A DNA stretch of 64,000 nucleotides from Agrypnia vestita (taxonomy: Eukaryota > Arthropoda > Insecta > Trichoptera > Phryganeidae), in contig JADDOH010007963.1 in assembly GCA_016648135.1 (NCBI GenBank), positions 35,402-99,401 on the forward strand. Reading direction: 5' to 3'. Shown here piece after piece: positions 1-11,415 of the stretch (positions within the stretch are counted from its first letter, which is position 1; every line of letters starts with the position of its first letter). A program made the position numbers and the translations under genes. The notes under the pieces are model-generated. The model was not told the origin of the DNA, ran no database searches, and worked only from the letters and a program-made list of their open reading frames with translations.

Positions 1-87
1 TACGATTTGCTGGTCCGATGTTTTTCTCCTTGCGGTGACCTTGCCCCAGCAACCAGGATCTAAATCCCGCATCGAAGAGGTTCACAC

Positions 88-833
88 CAGGGATGTTATG
101 GAGCTCCGTAACCGTTACCGAAACTATCGGATATCCTTAATAAAAAAATATCCGTAACCGTAACCGAAACCGATATAAAAGTTTCGGATAGTTTCGGACA
201 AAGGCGGAGTCTAAATCTAAATGACTATTAAAACTACAATTAAGGTTAAACTTTATTAATAAACATTTTGTAATGGTTTCATTACTTACAAAATTCATTA
301 AGAACTGTTTTTGTTATTATGTAGGTATAGTTAGATTACAGTAAAAGTGTACCAAGATATTATTACAATTTTAGATTTTACCCTTTATCTTTAATACTCA
401 AGCAATGCTTATGAAGACTGATTTATTATAAATTACTGTATTTTTGCAAATTGTGATAATTCTTATAAAAATATTGAATAATATTAATAAAAGTTACTAA
501 TATTATTTTGGTTTATTATAATTTTGTTTTTGTATTTTTAAGTACATAGCTTCATAGATACCTACATATCACTTAAAGTGGCTGTAATAATAGTTATTTA
601 TTTGACTGATTGTAAAAACAAATGATAATATAGACTAGAAATGAGTCAAATCTTGCTATTTGTATTTTACTTTTATAATTTTAAAATTCTAATATCCGTA
701 ACCGAAATTATCCAAAAGTAGCGGATAATCCGAAATAATTTCATATCCGTAACCGTATCCGAAACCGGTACAATATTATTCCTATATCCGTATCCGTATC
801 CAGATCCGAAATATCATATCCGTAACATCCCTG
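88..833. mobile_element. hAT-like non-autonomous DNA transposon (MITE) with 8-bp target-site duplication
   Basis: The element is bounded by CAGGGATGTTATGGA on the left and TCCGTAACATCCCTG on the right (terminal inverted repeat with one mismatch). It is flanked on both sides by GTTCACAC (80-87 and 834-841). An 8-bp duplication plus a CAGGG start is typical of hAT. Both subterminal regions carry many ATATCCGTAACCG / GGTTTCGGATA repeats, typical transposase-binding arrays. The interior is AT-rich with no ORF. Confidence 0.85.
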
Positions 834-841
834 GTTCACAC

Positions 842-1520
842 CCGCTCAACCCTTCGGACCGCGGCGTGTTGAAGAGCGCTCGTCGAGTTTTCACTAAAGA
901 GTACGTGTTGTGATGGTTTTGTTTTCTCGTGCGCGTTCTGCTTCAAATATCACTCTCGAGCAAGCTGGCGTTTAAATAACGTTAATGCGTGACGCGAGCG
1001 AGATTGTATCCATCTTACGAGCTTCACACGTTATCCAGGGAGAACTAGAACCATACTGCGGCAGGTAGACGGTGAAATGTGCTCTGAATAACACGTGAAA
1101 CACCTGAAAAACCAGGGCCGTAACTAAAAGAAATTGGACTCCGATTTACAATGAAAAATATTACGCGAAAAATAATAAAAAAATATTCACACTTTTTATA
1201 TATTTTAATGTAATAACTAATAAATAAATTTCGACCAAAAAATTTTTGCCCCACTCTACAGATAAAAGGAGGGCGCCTACCATCTTGATATAGATTATAG
1301 AATTCTGTTGTTGATGAAGGGAAAGCGCAAAAAAAAATCACATTTTAATACAATTTTCTTCCTTTTAGTCTTGATATCATCCAGCGTACAAAACCACTTC
1401 GGTAGGAAAGTAGCGCCACCTTTGGCGATTTCATTAACTTATTTCCCATATGAAACTTTGATTAATTAATTATGATGGATTAATCGATTAATTAGTGAAT
1501 CTTATTCATGTATTGTCATC
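842..1520. other. Unassigned sequence, GC-richer at the left
   Basis: 842-1130 is less AT-rich than its surroundings and appears to be single copy within the window. It has no ORF of note and no recognisable splice sites. 1131-1520 is AT-rich and featureless. Confidence 0.4.
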
Positions 1521-1529
1521 GATAGTACC

Positions 1530-1650
1530 TACCTACGTCTGTGTGTAAAAATTTCCGAACGGCGCTCGAACCACTGACCAATACTAGGAGACCGTCATGA
1601 CCACTACACCAATAAGCTACTCTTTTTGGCGTAGTGGTCATGACTAGAAA
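1530..1650 (-). mobile_element. tRNA-derived SINE head
   Basis: On the reverse strand there is an A-box-like TGGTGTAGTGG (complement of 1601-1611) and a B-box-like GGTTCGAGC (within 1561-1572). They are spaced about 39 bases apart, as in a tRNA promoter. The 5' part is mirrored by an inverted copy at 1630-1646. It cannot fold as a functional tRNA, so a SINE head or tRNA pseudogene is most likely. Confidence 0.6.
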
Positions 1651-1904
1651 ACCTACAATACTATAGATATTATCAAATATTTCTACATATTTAATAACAT
1701 CTAAATGCATTTTTTTAAATGTATACCTACGCCTCGTTTCGTTAAAAAATGATAAAATTTGGTAATTTTTTGAAACTGGCAAGTGCAAAACTCAAAAACC
1801 ACACGTTTTTGAAGCAATCATAAATATGGATTATTATGGTATTCAATATTTCTGTGCCATCCACATACTTATTTGAAAATCTTATCCCATTCCCGGTTTT
1901 CATA

Positions 1905-2180
1905 TAACAATGCATTCATGTCTCTTTATGTTAATTTTTCCAAATTAATCAATTTGCCGGGTGCGTTCATGTCTCTTCATGCTAATTTTTCCAATTCCTT
2001 TAATTCTCCGGATTTCAAAAACCAGTGCGTTCAAATCTCTTTGTGACATATTTTCAAATTCATTCATTCTCCGGGTTTCATCAGTAACTGTGCGTTAATA
2101 TCTTTTTATGCTAGTTGTTCCAATTCATTCAATTCTCCGAGTTTCATAAGAGTGCGTTCATGTCTCTTCATACTAAATTT
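1905..2180. repeat. Degenerate tandem repeat, about 60-bp unit, five copies
   Basis: Units begin GCGTTCATGTCTCTTCATG (variants at 1912, 1971, 2028, 2092 and 2155) and contain TTCCAATTCATTCAATTCTC. Copies are clearly diverged. Confidence 0.75.
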
Positions 2181-2524
2181 CAACCATATTTTTTTGAAAG
2201 ATTCAGTGAATAGCCAATTGAGGATAGTGTGAAAAAACTTGTCTATTTTGAGATGCTACGTATAATAAGCATGTCCTAAGCTGTTATATGCGGGATATTG
2301 GTGACCTTAATTACAAATTATTATAGGTAATTAGGACAAGTTTGAGGTTTTTATTTATCTATGTAGGTATATAATCTTATTCAAATATTATAATACCAAG
2401 TAGAAGGTTTGAAAAATATTGGCGCTTGAGAAATCTAATTTGTTTAATGGCTGAAAAAAACATTAATTAAAAACAGGGTGGCGGCAAAAATAAAAATAAA
2501 AGTGAATTGTACTTTGAATTTGTC

Positions 2525-2730
2525 TTGAAATACTTGTCATTCGAGGCAAGTCTAGGGTTACATAATGAAACTCTGGAACAACCATATTACTATGATAACA
2601 AATAAAATTAGAAAACTTACATATATTTTCAAGGAATTAACTGCAATATACTGGACAAAGACACTTTAAAAACCGTATATTACGCTATTGTACAATCATT
2701 ACTAACCTATAATATTATTTGCTGGGGAAA
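2525..2730 (+). mobile_element. LINE reverse-transcriptase C-terminal fragment
   Basis: Translated pieces WNNHITMITNKIRKLTYIFK and TLKTVYYAIVQSLLTYNIIC-WG are the typical post-RT motif of insect LINEs (L-x-x-V-Y-x-A-x-x-Q-S-x-L-x-Y-x-I-x-x-W-G). One frameshift separates the pieces, and the copy is truncated on both sides. Confidence 0.7.
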
Positions 2731-3119
2731 CTGCTGATTTTTTATATATATTACTTTACTTTACTTTCTTTATTGCTTGTGTATTATACAATATATACTG
2801 TTCTTATTATCCACATTTTATATTTATATACTCAATTAATTAATTTATCTTATAGTTATACAGTATTTTGTTGTATATCTTTATTATTTTTTGTTCTCAC
2901 TATATTGTTCGGCTGCTCAACTCGGCACAGGTTTATCCTAGTGAGATGAGCGGCTCCATTTCCTATGTCATGTAACAAGATGAAGATAAATAAACAAAAA
3001 AGATAAGTATAGCAGCAAAGCCTGGGGCTGGGAAAAGAGGAAGGAAACTGAATGCAGTGAAAATAAGGCCACACAAACATAGGCGGGTCATTCTCTTTTC
3101 ACTCCCTTAATATTACCTG

Positions 3120-3470
3120 ACTCGTGGCGTCTGCTTGCTTGTTTACCGTTGAAAAAACTTTGGATGAATTTTTAACCCTTTTCCCGTGATCCAATCGAGC
3201 TGAAACTTTGCAAACAGACTCGCGGCGACGATCAAGAAGATTTGTCAAATTTTTGTTTAAAAAAATTAATTATTAGTTGTAGTATAATTTTGGATTTTTC
3301 AAATTTTTAGTGGTTTTTTCATGCAATTTGTATGAAAAGATTCCGAAGCATCTGGCGAAAACTGACAAAGTAATAATTTTGGATTTTTCGAAATTTTTTA
3401 TCCCTTTCGTAGCGTCGCATCCCAACAAGCCCAACGCATAGTTTAAGCGCCAATGCACTAGTAAATGAGA
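3120..3470. repeat. Dispersed repeat, inverted partner at 56095-56240
   Basis: GATCCAATCGAGCTGAAACT and CTCGCGGCGACGATCAAGAA at 3188-3240 recur, diverged and inverted, at 56165-56225. The flanking ATAATTTTGGATTTTT also matches. No coding content. Confidence 0.65.
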
Positions 3471-3679
3471 AAGGGAGTATAATAAAAACTTGTTTTTTAT
3501 GGGTTACTTTTTATTATCCCAACAATAATAAACATCTCTGTCATAACACAAATGTATTTTTTATTATTTATTAGATACTTAAAACCTCGTTTCTTTGCAG
3601 TTTCTAAAACTTTTGGGATCGTATTTTTATGAGAAGATATCATCAAACCTATGTTATTAAACAAAACAAAAATTAACAT

Positions 3680-4110
3680 TCAGAATATTTCGAGTTTGTT
3701 CAAATCTTTCAGAACAGGGCTGGATTTATGTCGCAGAGACATTATTAATCAATTGTAGATTTTCTCATTAGTGACATTAACGATATTAAAATAATTAGCG
3801 ACATCTGTGGGGAATTTAGGGGAATGAAAATGGCTTTGTACAGGCCGCATGGAAAGGCGGTTACAACTCATATGTGAAAGCTTGTCACACAATTTGAACA
3901 TATATACAAGTTCCGAAAAATTAGTAAGCATGGTATATTCTATCATGGGTGGAAATGGCGAATGTTACATTGTGTAAAGTGATCACTTAAGCCAACCGTA
4001 AGATAGGTCATAAGTCCTATGTACACCCAAACGACTTATATACCTACTTTCCCATAAGAAATACAGTTTCGTCTCTGCGAGATTTCTATAATTATACATT
4101 AAAAATTAAC
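3680..4110. repeat. FB2 element, copy lacking its left arm
   Basis: It shares GTGGGGAATTTAGGGGAATG-type interior and GATCACTTAAGCCAACC to CGTCTCTG right-arm sequence with 47950-48540, but has no matching left arm. It is a transposon-derived, non-coding element. Confidence 0.7.
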
Positions 4111-4252
4111 ATTTTTAAATACCACTACGTCACTAAAGTCGACAGGGACAGTTTAACTACAACAAAAAACAGAATGACCCAGGTACGGTTGTCTGACGAT
4201 TGCTCCCCGACAGTTCTTCCACATCGCTAGATTCCCTGGACAATTGATTTAT

Positions 4253-4810
4253 TGCCATGTCTCTGGAATATACAGAGTTATTTGTAAACATCAATAACCT
4301 CGCAGGACTATACTCCTACCTTGATTATGAGTCGAAAATGTTCAAGCTATTATGACCTAGGTAATATCAATAGTTAAGGAGATATGCGACATCAAAGTTT
4401 GCATTTTTTTTTCAATATTTCTGACTTATTTTTGTAAAACGTTGTACTATCATTACAGTAACTTATATCGGCTATGAAAAATTCATTTCCTTTAATACAA
4501 GTCAAATAAAAAAATAAAAACCTTTGAATCCCAATTGGAAAACATTCCAATTGGGTTTTTTCCAGGGTTTTAATCATTTTATTTAACTTGTATTGAAACG
4601 AATAAATTTTTCCTAATTGATATTAGTTACTGTAATGATATTCCAACGTTTTACAAAAAATAAGTTAAAAATATTGAAAAAAAATGCAAACTTTGATGTT
4701 GCATATCTCCATAACTATTGATATTAGGTCATGATAGCTTGAACATTTTCGACTCATAATCAAGGCAGGAGTATAGACCTGCGAGGTTATTAATATTTTA
4801 CAAATAACCC
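4253..4810. repeat. FB1 foldback element (near-palindrome of about 550 bp)
   Basis: The left half (CTCGCAGGACTATACTCCT onward) is mirrored by the right half, ending AGGAGTATAGACCTGCGAG. The centre is the hairpin CCCAATTGGAAAACATTCCAA near 4530-4560. Family relatives lie at 8640, 15417, 26095, 46797 and 55085. No ORF. Confidence 0.8.
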
Positions 4811-5156
4811 TATATAATACGAATCTCCGTATCGACATTGCAATCCTTCGGGAAACCTTACAGTGGATGGATTGACAATACCTACGCTTCCCGTTTTGTT
4901 GTGTTGTTTCTGTTTCCCGTTCAACAGTGGCGTGCCGGGCATAACTCAAACAAGCTGGGGACGAAAAAACTCTGGTAAACAAATCTAAATAAAATATTAA
5001 TGTGACACAATACTGTCACGAGACTGTAGAAACAGAAAGAATTGCTCGTTATCGAGGATTTTCCAGCACTCTGGACGTTTTACAGTAAATTAGAAATTAC
5101 TAGGAATGCTTAGAAGTGACTCGATCATAATCGAAATTTCGCGAAATGTCATTCGC

Positions 5157-5390
5157 TATTTAAAGGACCACATAACCGCTACACGCAACCGTTTATTGTG
5201 ACAGTTCGGCGATTCCACAGGAAATAAGCGACCGGCAAAATACGTTGCGAGAGTACCTAAAGAGCATTAAGTAGTGAATAAGCGCGACGTGCGAACATTC
5301 TGGAAAAACGAATGTAAAGTGTACCTCAGACAAATGATTACTGAGAAATTATTGTGAATTAAAAAGCAGTGAATGGTAGGCACCCACCGC
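5157..5390 (+). promoter_or_regulatory. Candidate promoter and 5'-UTR exon (weak)
   Basis: TATTTAAA at 5157 is followed by ACAGTTCGGCG at 5201, which resembles an arthropod initiator (CAGT). Then comes about 180 bases of mixed-composition, ORF-free sequence ending GTGAATG|GTAGGC, a plausible donor. Its position upstream of gene A on the same strand is suggestive. TATA-initiator spacing (about 46) is longer than usual, and transcription is not demonstrated. Confidence 0.25.
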
Positions 5391-5394
5391 TTAT

Positions 5395-6480
5395 CCAGGA
5401 CCGTTTTATGAGCAAAAGCTCCCATATCGATCCCGCTCTTTCATCACTTGGTTGACATTTTTAACACTACTTGGCAAAACCGTTTTGCCCCGCATCGGCT
5501 GTACAAACCGCGAGACAGCGTGGTCTCTAAAACAAGTGACCCAAATTAGAAAAATAATACACAAAAATTTAAAGTAATATACATACCTATACTAATAATA
5601 TACATAGTAATGTATTAAATGAAATTAATATGCTTACAAGAATTAAAGCACTGTGCTCCAATTAAATTCGTGTCCGATGACTTTGATGATAAATAAAAAC
5701 TTTTTCAAAAATAACATAATTCGTAAAAATATGGGTAGGTATTTCGTTTTCGCCACTTATTTATTGAAAATATCGACATCTTTCGAGGGCAATGGTCCCT
5801 TCGTCAGGACACAATGTACCTACCTATCTATACTAACAAATAAAAAATCAAAATTCGAAGTGTAGACAATAATATATGGGAAACGATATATTATTTTATA
5901 AAAATAATAGGTACTTGGAGTAACGATACTTTTGTTTCGATACTTTTCCACCGATAGGCAGTAGATACTCATGAGTAAGGTATCGATACTTTTAATTCAC
6001 CCTACCTGTAGCGCCCCTTGCAACAGGTGCGGATGGCGCCACTGGCCACACGGCGGCTCGCAACAGCGGCGGGTGAGACAGGTCGAGGCTTGAGACAATG
6101 CGGCTGACTTGAATTAAGATTACATCATTATCAAAGTGGAGCCGTAGGTCACCCGCCCGGCCGCGAGCTGCAGCCGCACCAGAATGATTACATTACGGAA
6201 GATTGAAGCAAAAAGGTAATTTCAAACCGCAAGACGTTTCCTCAAACATTATATTTACATCACAAACGTCACATGACGTAATACTCCAGCACTAAAGAGA
6301 CATATTGCGCAACACAGTGGCCACCTGAGCGCTTTTCGAGATTTCAATTTGGTTACATATCAAAATTGAAAATTTATTTCCTGATCATATCTCCAACCCT
6401 GGCAGAACGTTTCCCGTCTAATCTAAACTTAACTAAAATCGTTGATGCATAATAAATTGAAAAATACGCCTCAAATACTT
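5395..6480. other. Unassigned region with a GC-rich patch at 6000-6185
   Basis: Mostly AT-rich and featureless. 6000-6185 is GC-rich, with GGCGCCACTGGCCACACGG and GCCCGGCCGCGAGCTGCAGC. It has no convincing ORF or splice pair. It may be regulatory sequence or an old insertion. Confidence 0.35.
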
Positions 6481-6517
6481 GTCTCGTGTTACTCCCGCAC
6501 ACAGGTCGATTTATTGG

Positions 6518-7000
6518 TCATGTATCGTTCACCGATGCACCTCAGTGTGTGCGTTATCGCTATCTATGCGAGAAAGAGACACAAAGTTATATGAAAGCTT
6601 CACGATAGATAGTACGTACTGCAACAACGTCAAGACCCTTCAAGGGTGTGTTGTAGGTATACCGATACACGTCAGTGTGTGCGTTATCGCTATCTATGCG
6701 AGAAAGAGACACAAAGTTATATGACCGCTCCACGATAGATAGTAGGTACTCCAACAACATCAAGACGCTTCAAGGGTGTGTTGTAGGTATACCGATACAC
6801 GTCAATGTGTGCGTTATCGCTATCTATGCGAGAAAAAGACACAAAGTTATATGACCGCTCCACGATAGATAGTAGGTACTCCAACAACGTCAAGACGCTT
6901 CAAGGGTGTGTTGTAGGTATACCGATACACGTCAATGTGTGCGTTATCGCTATCTATGCGAGAAAAAGACACAATTATATGACCGTTTCGCGCAGGACAG
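6518..7000. repeat. Tandem repeat, 130-bp unit, about 3.7 copies
   Basis: GTGTGCGTTATCGCTATCTA recurs at 130-bp intervals (around 6547, 6677, 6807 and 6937). Units also contain CTTCAAGGGTGTGTTGTAGG. Copies are about 95% alike by eye. ORFs across it are a by-product of the repetition. Confidence 0.9.
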
Positions 7001-7728
7001 AAATGACAACACACTGGATGCATGCTACCGGTTACGTGCACCTCACACATTTTTTACATTTAACCTTCGAAAATACGAAAAAAGAAGCGGGGTACAGAGT
7101 GACCCCAGTCAAATTTGCGTTTTAATGAAGTTATACAATATTTTAAATTATATTTCGTACACAATGCGAACAAGATTCTACTAAATGTATCGTCATTTTA
7201 TAAGAAACCGCAGTATTTTATCGGGAGTTTGTTGTTTAAAGGGAGCCGTGCAAGCAGAATGTAACCGCATCCTATAAAATATTTCCGGTTGTCTATAGAA
7301 AAACATTTTTTTGTACATTTGACTGTCTTACTACACATTATCGTTTCATTTTCTTTTGGTTTTGTATCACAAAGTGTGGTATCACAAAGAATACCAGCAC
7401 AATATCATTAATATAATTATTTAATAGTTTTAAATATAAGATTTTTGGGGTTAGTTATGCCCCGTTCCGGAACGGGAGTGTTTATAATAGATATTGAAAT
7501 ATTCTTTTTTTAAATTAAAAAATCATCAACATAATCTGCCGAAATAATCGTCCTGGCTTTGGATAGTAAAAATGTTTAACTCTCAAAATTGTGTGTTGTT
7601 TTTTTTATTTTTTATAAATTAAAAGTGAAATTCTTTACAATAAATAACGTCGGTTATTAACGGGTTAAGGTTTTTATTACGGTCGTTGGACATATTTAAG
7701 TGATAAATAAAATGAATATTTTTTAAAA

Positions 7729-7994
7729 ACCGTGTATTTACAGATATGCAAATCTCGACGTTTCGCTGAAGTCTTATTCAGCTTCATCAAGAGAACGTCC
7801 TATCACGGCGGAGGTGTAGACCGAACTGATTATTTCTTCCGAGGTCGTAAATTATGTGCATTTTGTTGTGAAGTGTTCACTTCTTCTACGATAGAGGTCG
7901 CCAGTGTGCAATGTGGATGCTCTCCTGATGAAGCTGAATAAGACTTCAGCGAAACGTCGAGATTTGCTTCTCTGTGAAATATACGGTAGATACG
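7729..7994. repeat. FBH foldback with hammerhead-like core motif
   Basis: Arms 7748-7794 and 7921-7968 are inverted repeats with one mismatch in about 47 bases; weaker pairing extends outward. The right arm contains CTGATGA (7925-7931), a short hairpin GCTGAA/TTCAGC, then GAAAC (7951-7955). Confidence 0.8.
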
Positions 7995-8354
7995 AAAAAA
8001 TATCCATTTTGTTTAACACTTAAATAACGCCAGTGCACAGACTTAAATAAAGTCAAAATATTAAATATGCTGTCCACTTTTTAACCAAAATTTATTTTGT
8101 TCGTCTACATAAGTACTAGTTTCAGCTAATGAAGGGCATTAAAGAACAATGATGTACTTTATTAATATTATTTATTTCACTGTCTATCCATAAAATAATT
8201 TAAAATTTAACAAATCTATAAACTATAATATTGTAACAATAAAAAATACATACTATAAATATAGCAACAAATTCGTCTTGAGTAGAATACCGACCTGTAG
8301 AACATCTGTTTTTCAGATTCGGAAAAATAAACGTAAATAAACGAAATAAAAACC

Positions 8355-8450
8355 TGCTCGCCAGTAGAGAACCGAACCCCGGTCTTCCACGTGGCAGGCG
8401 GGGAAACTAACCTTTTTTGGGAAACTAACCATGAAGAAATAACCATGCAC
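8355..8450 (-). mobile_element. tRNA-Gly-like SINE head or pseudogene
   Basis: The reverse strand reads CCCCGCCTGCCACGTGG, then ACCGGGGTTCGGTTC. This matches the anticodon arm (GCC) and T-arm of tRNA-Gly. A TGGTTAGTTTC A-box-like sequence precedes it, duplicated. The acceptor stem does not close, so it is not an intact tRNA. Confidence 0.55.
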
Positions 8451-8639
8451 TGGGTGTGAAATATGAATGAAACCTTTACAAATATTTGAAGCTCTTTATT
8501 AATATTCTCTTTGAAAAAAATAACGCACGTTACAAAGATACAAAGTTCGTTAACAACCTCAATAATAAAATATATCAGAATATAAATATAATTCTAATAT
8601 AAAATATCCTACACTGGATGAAATGTTGAAGATAAGCGT

Positions 8640-9105
8640 CTTGAGAGTGTGCATTAATTTTCCAATATTTCTGACTGATTTTCTATAAAACGTTAAACTA
8701 TTATTAGAGTAAATAACTTAAATGGATTATTAAAAATTCATTCCCTTTAATAAAAGTCAAAAAAGATTACTAAAATCTTACAAAAAATATATTTTTCCAA
8801 TTTCTGCTAGGTATTAATCAATTATTTTGTTTAACTTTTATCAATTTTATTAATTTTTAATATTCCATATCAATTATTTTGTTTAACTTTTATCAATTTT
8901 ATTAATTTTTAATATTCCATATAAATTACTTTCACGATTGTCTAACATTTTACAAATGATAAGTCAGAAATATTGAAAAAAATTGCAAACTATGTCGTCT
9001 ATCACCATAATCGTCAAGTCACCCGAAGTGTAAAGAATGTTTTCTATTCAAAATGGAATAAAAAAGACTCCCCCGAAGTTTTTGCTACTAGCTACAAGAC
9101 ACCTT
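8640..9105. repeat. FB1 foldback copy with internal tandem duplication
   Basis: It has FB1 interior and the end AAGTTTTTGCTACTAGCTAC at 9077. A 53-bp unit containing CAATTATTTTGTTTAACTTT is duplicated at 8818-8925. Confidence 0.7.
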
Positions 9106-9317
9106 GAATATTTACCCACGGATACATTATTACTTACATATACGTACTTATACATTATAAACAATTTGACACGACAGTCTAATACGCAAATAGCAAGATG
9201 GTAGAGCACTTTAGATATTATAGCATAGCCCATACATAGCATGATAGAGATAACGTAATCGATACTCTGAACTTGCAAAATTACGATTTCAGAATGGTTT
9301 TGGAAGCTTAAATTTTA

Positions 9318-9850
9318 AAAAATACATAATAATTGTATCAGGGAAACGAACCCAGAATCCTCTGTAAGAATGTAGATCTGACCCAAATTTTGCATAGGTA
9401 CTTGGGTATTCTTTAAGACCCCACGGGTAACAAAGGCGACATTTTCTCCCTCGCTCTCTACCTCTCCCCCTCTTCCTGATATATTTTCCACGCAAATCTC
9501 TACCGTTCGACCGATCGGACTCAAATTTTGCATACTTTTTCTTTAGGACCCAGCGGGTAGCGTAAGCGACATTTACTCCTTTACCCCTCCCCGTCCTGAT
9601 ATATTTTCCATGCAAATCTGTTCCGTTCAACCGATCTGATCCAAATTTTGCATAATTATTCTTTGGGATACGGCGGAAAGCATGAACCACATTTCCCCCT
9701 GGACTCCCCATCCATGCCAGCCTAGATGAAATGGAAACATTGTTTTTATTAGAGGCTTTGCAAAATAACGGAATCTTTGTTTCCTCCCACAAACTTATTT
9801 TTAACTAAATCCTGAACGCGTGCAACGCCGGGAACGAGCGGCTAGTATTA
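9318..9850. repeat. DR-A dispersed repeat with two to three about 120-bp tandem units
   Basis: GATATATTTTCCACGCAAAT and variants recur at 9478, 9597 and, more diverged, about 9360, each followed by CCGATC and AAATTTTGCATA. It ends AACGCCGGGAACGAGCGGCT next to an AT tract, typical of insect non-autonomous elements. Confidence 0.65.
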
Positions 9851-10294
9851 TATAATAATGTAGCCATGAAATACATTGATCCCTGGAATGCTGCGCCCGG
9901 GGACCGGATTAGCGAGTAAGTACTTATAATCCGCCTCCAGACAACTTCCTGAATGTCATGAACAGTAACCAGTTATTGAAATCTGGTTAGGGGGCTCAGC
10001 TGCATATCTTTCCTTCCTCCTTCCTATCCCATAATTAAAATTATCGCCTCGCGAAGCGTATGTGACTTCGCAATAATTATATCCACAATTTGATGAAGAA
10101 TTTCTGTGTAAGATATTCATTAAAACTCTTTATATTTCAATGTCATTAAAAACGATCCCTTCTTTTATGAAGGTTATTCGGTTATTCGGTATATTGGTAT
10201 ATCGGGGGTTATGCTATTTCTGTATCTTGACGGTTATTGTCTAACATTGTAATTAAATTTGAAGTTTTAAGTTTGACAGGTCTGAAATTATTAA

Positions 10295-10922
10295 ATAAAT
10301 AAATAAATATAGCTTTATTCCAGAATGTGGGGAGGTTCGTGCAATCCCACACATTCCATATAAAAGAAAATACACACATTAAAAATATTATATAAAACAA
10401 AAGAGAAATAGTAAAATAGAAGAAGAACATATAAAATAGAAGAGAAGTATTAAAAGTAATCAAAAGAAATATACGGTAAAATATCGGCTTTAGCGAGCGA
10501 TGGCAAGTCAATTATGCGGGGCCAGTATCTTTCTCCAGTGTGCATCGATGCTGGATTCTGGAGTAAGACGGGCTTCCAGGATAAGGATATTTCCGGAGCT
10601 GTATATCCTTTCCCTCATCCCTGCCACCCTGGATCTTAAGAGGGCTGCAAAGTTGGGAACACGCCCCTCAGTGAACATACCGGAAGCGCTGCAATATCTG
10701 GGAAGGCCAAACATCATACGAAAGGCGTTGTTATATTGTATGCGAAGTCTTTCTATGCTGCTCTTTTTATAATTTGTCCAGAGTTCACATGTATATAACG
10801 TCGCACAGAAGGCAAGGAAGAGCGTTCTTTTTACAGCGGTGCTACAAAGACGAAACCTTCTACACAGCATATTCGCTTTCACACTGAGAGCTCGTCTTTG
10901 CCTGTCAATATCGTTATTATTG
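10295..10922 (-). mobile_element. 5'-truncated LINE (Jockey/CR1-like): RT C-terminus and 3' UTR
   Basis: Reverse-strand coding 10922-10508 gives NNAFRMMFGLPRYCSASGMF and FAALLRSRVAGMRERIYSSG, the characteristic C-terminal region of CR1/Jockey-type LINEs. An AT-rich 3' UTR follows, ending in an (ATTT)n tail around 10295-10315. A stop is present and the 5' side is truncated. Confidence 0.8.
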
Positions 10923-11415
10923 AATTCAATATATTAGAAAGCTCATTATTCATAATTGTGAATAAATTAACGTTTGTTTACGTTTTATAGCTATCTGTTT
11001 GATTGAATTGCAGGCATTAAGTGTAATGTGTATACAATAACTGTCGTGATACAGAAATAGCAATATTGCTTATTTCAGAATACGGCCGATTATACATTAA
11101 ATGTAAAGTACTTGCTGTAAATTATTGGAATAGGTATATTTAATGTATCTTGTATTGAACATTATAAATTCATTCGCTTTAATAGAAGTCAAATAAAATG
11201 ATTACATAAAACCTTGTGAAAAAGTCTTGTTTAAATATCCAAAAATAAATTTAAAGCAGAATTTTGAAACAATTCAAAATTTTGGTCAAGCTTTATAGAT
11301 AATCAACAATATAATATTCCTACAACACAATTAAGAGGCAAAATTTAATCTAAATAATTATAAATCATTACCAAAGACATTGAGATTAATTGATAACTAC
11401 TGATTTTTATGTTAA

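Noticed and set aside
1530..1650. Functional tRNA
   Set aside because: A and B boxes are present, but cloverleaf stems do not close and one half is mirrored by an inverted repeat.
5379..5579. Open frame reading TNRETAWSLKQ before a GTGACC donor, resembling the start of an NRF domain
   Set aside because: The donor leaves phase 0, whereas the next gene A exon at 12002 needs phase 1; there is no ATG and the Cys spacing does not fit.
6805..7125. 106-residue ORF over the 130-bp repeats
   Set aside because: Repetitive translation of a minisatellite with stops in other units; no start context or domain.
8355..8450. Functional tRNA-Gly
   Set aside because: The anticodon and T-arms match, but the D-arm is duplicated and there is no pairing acceptor stem.
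9289..9792. 167-residue reverse ORF
   Set aside because: It runs through tandem units of the DR-A repeat. The residue pattern is a translation of the repeat, not a conserved protein.
10500..10772. 90-residue + strand ORF
   Set aside because: Antisense shadow of the LINE reverse-transcriptase C-terminal frame on the - strand.
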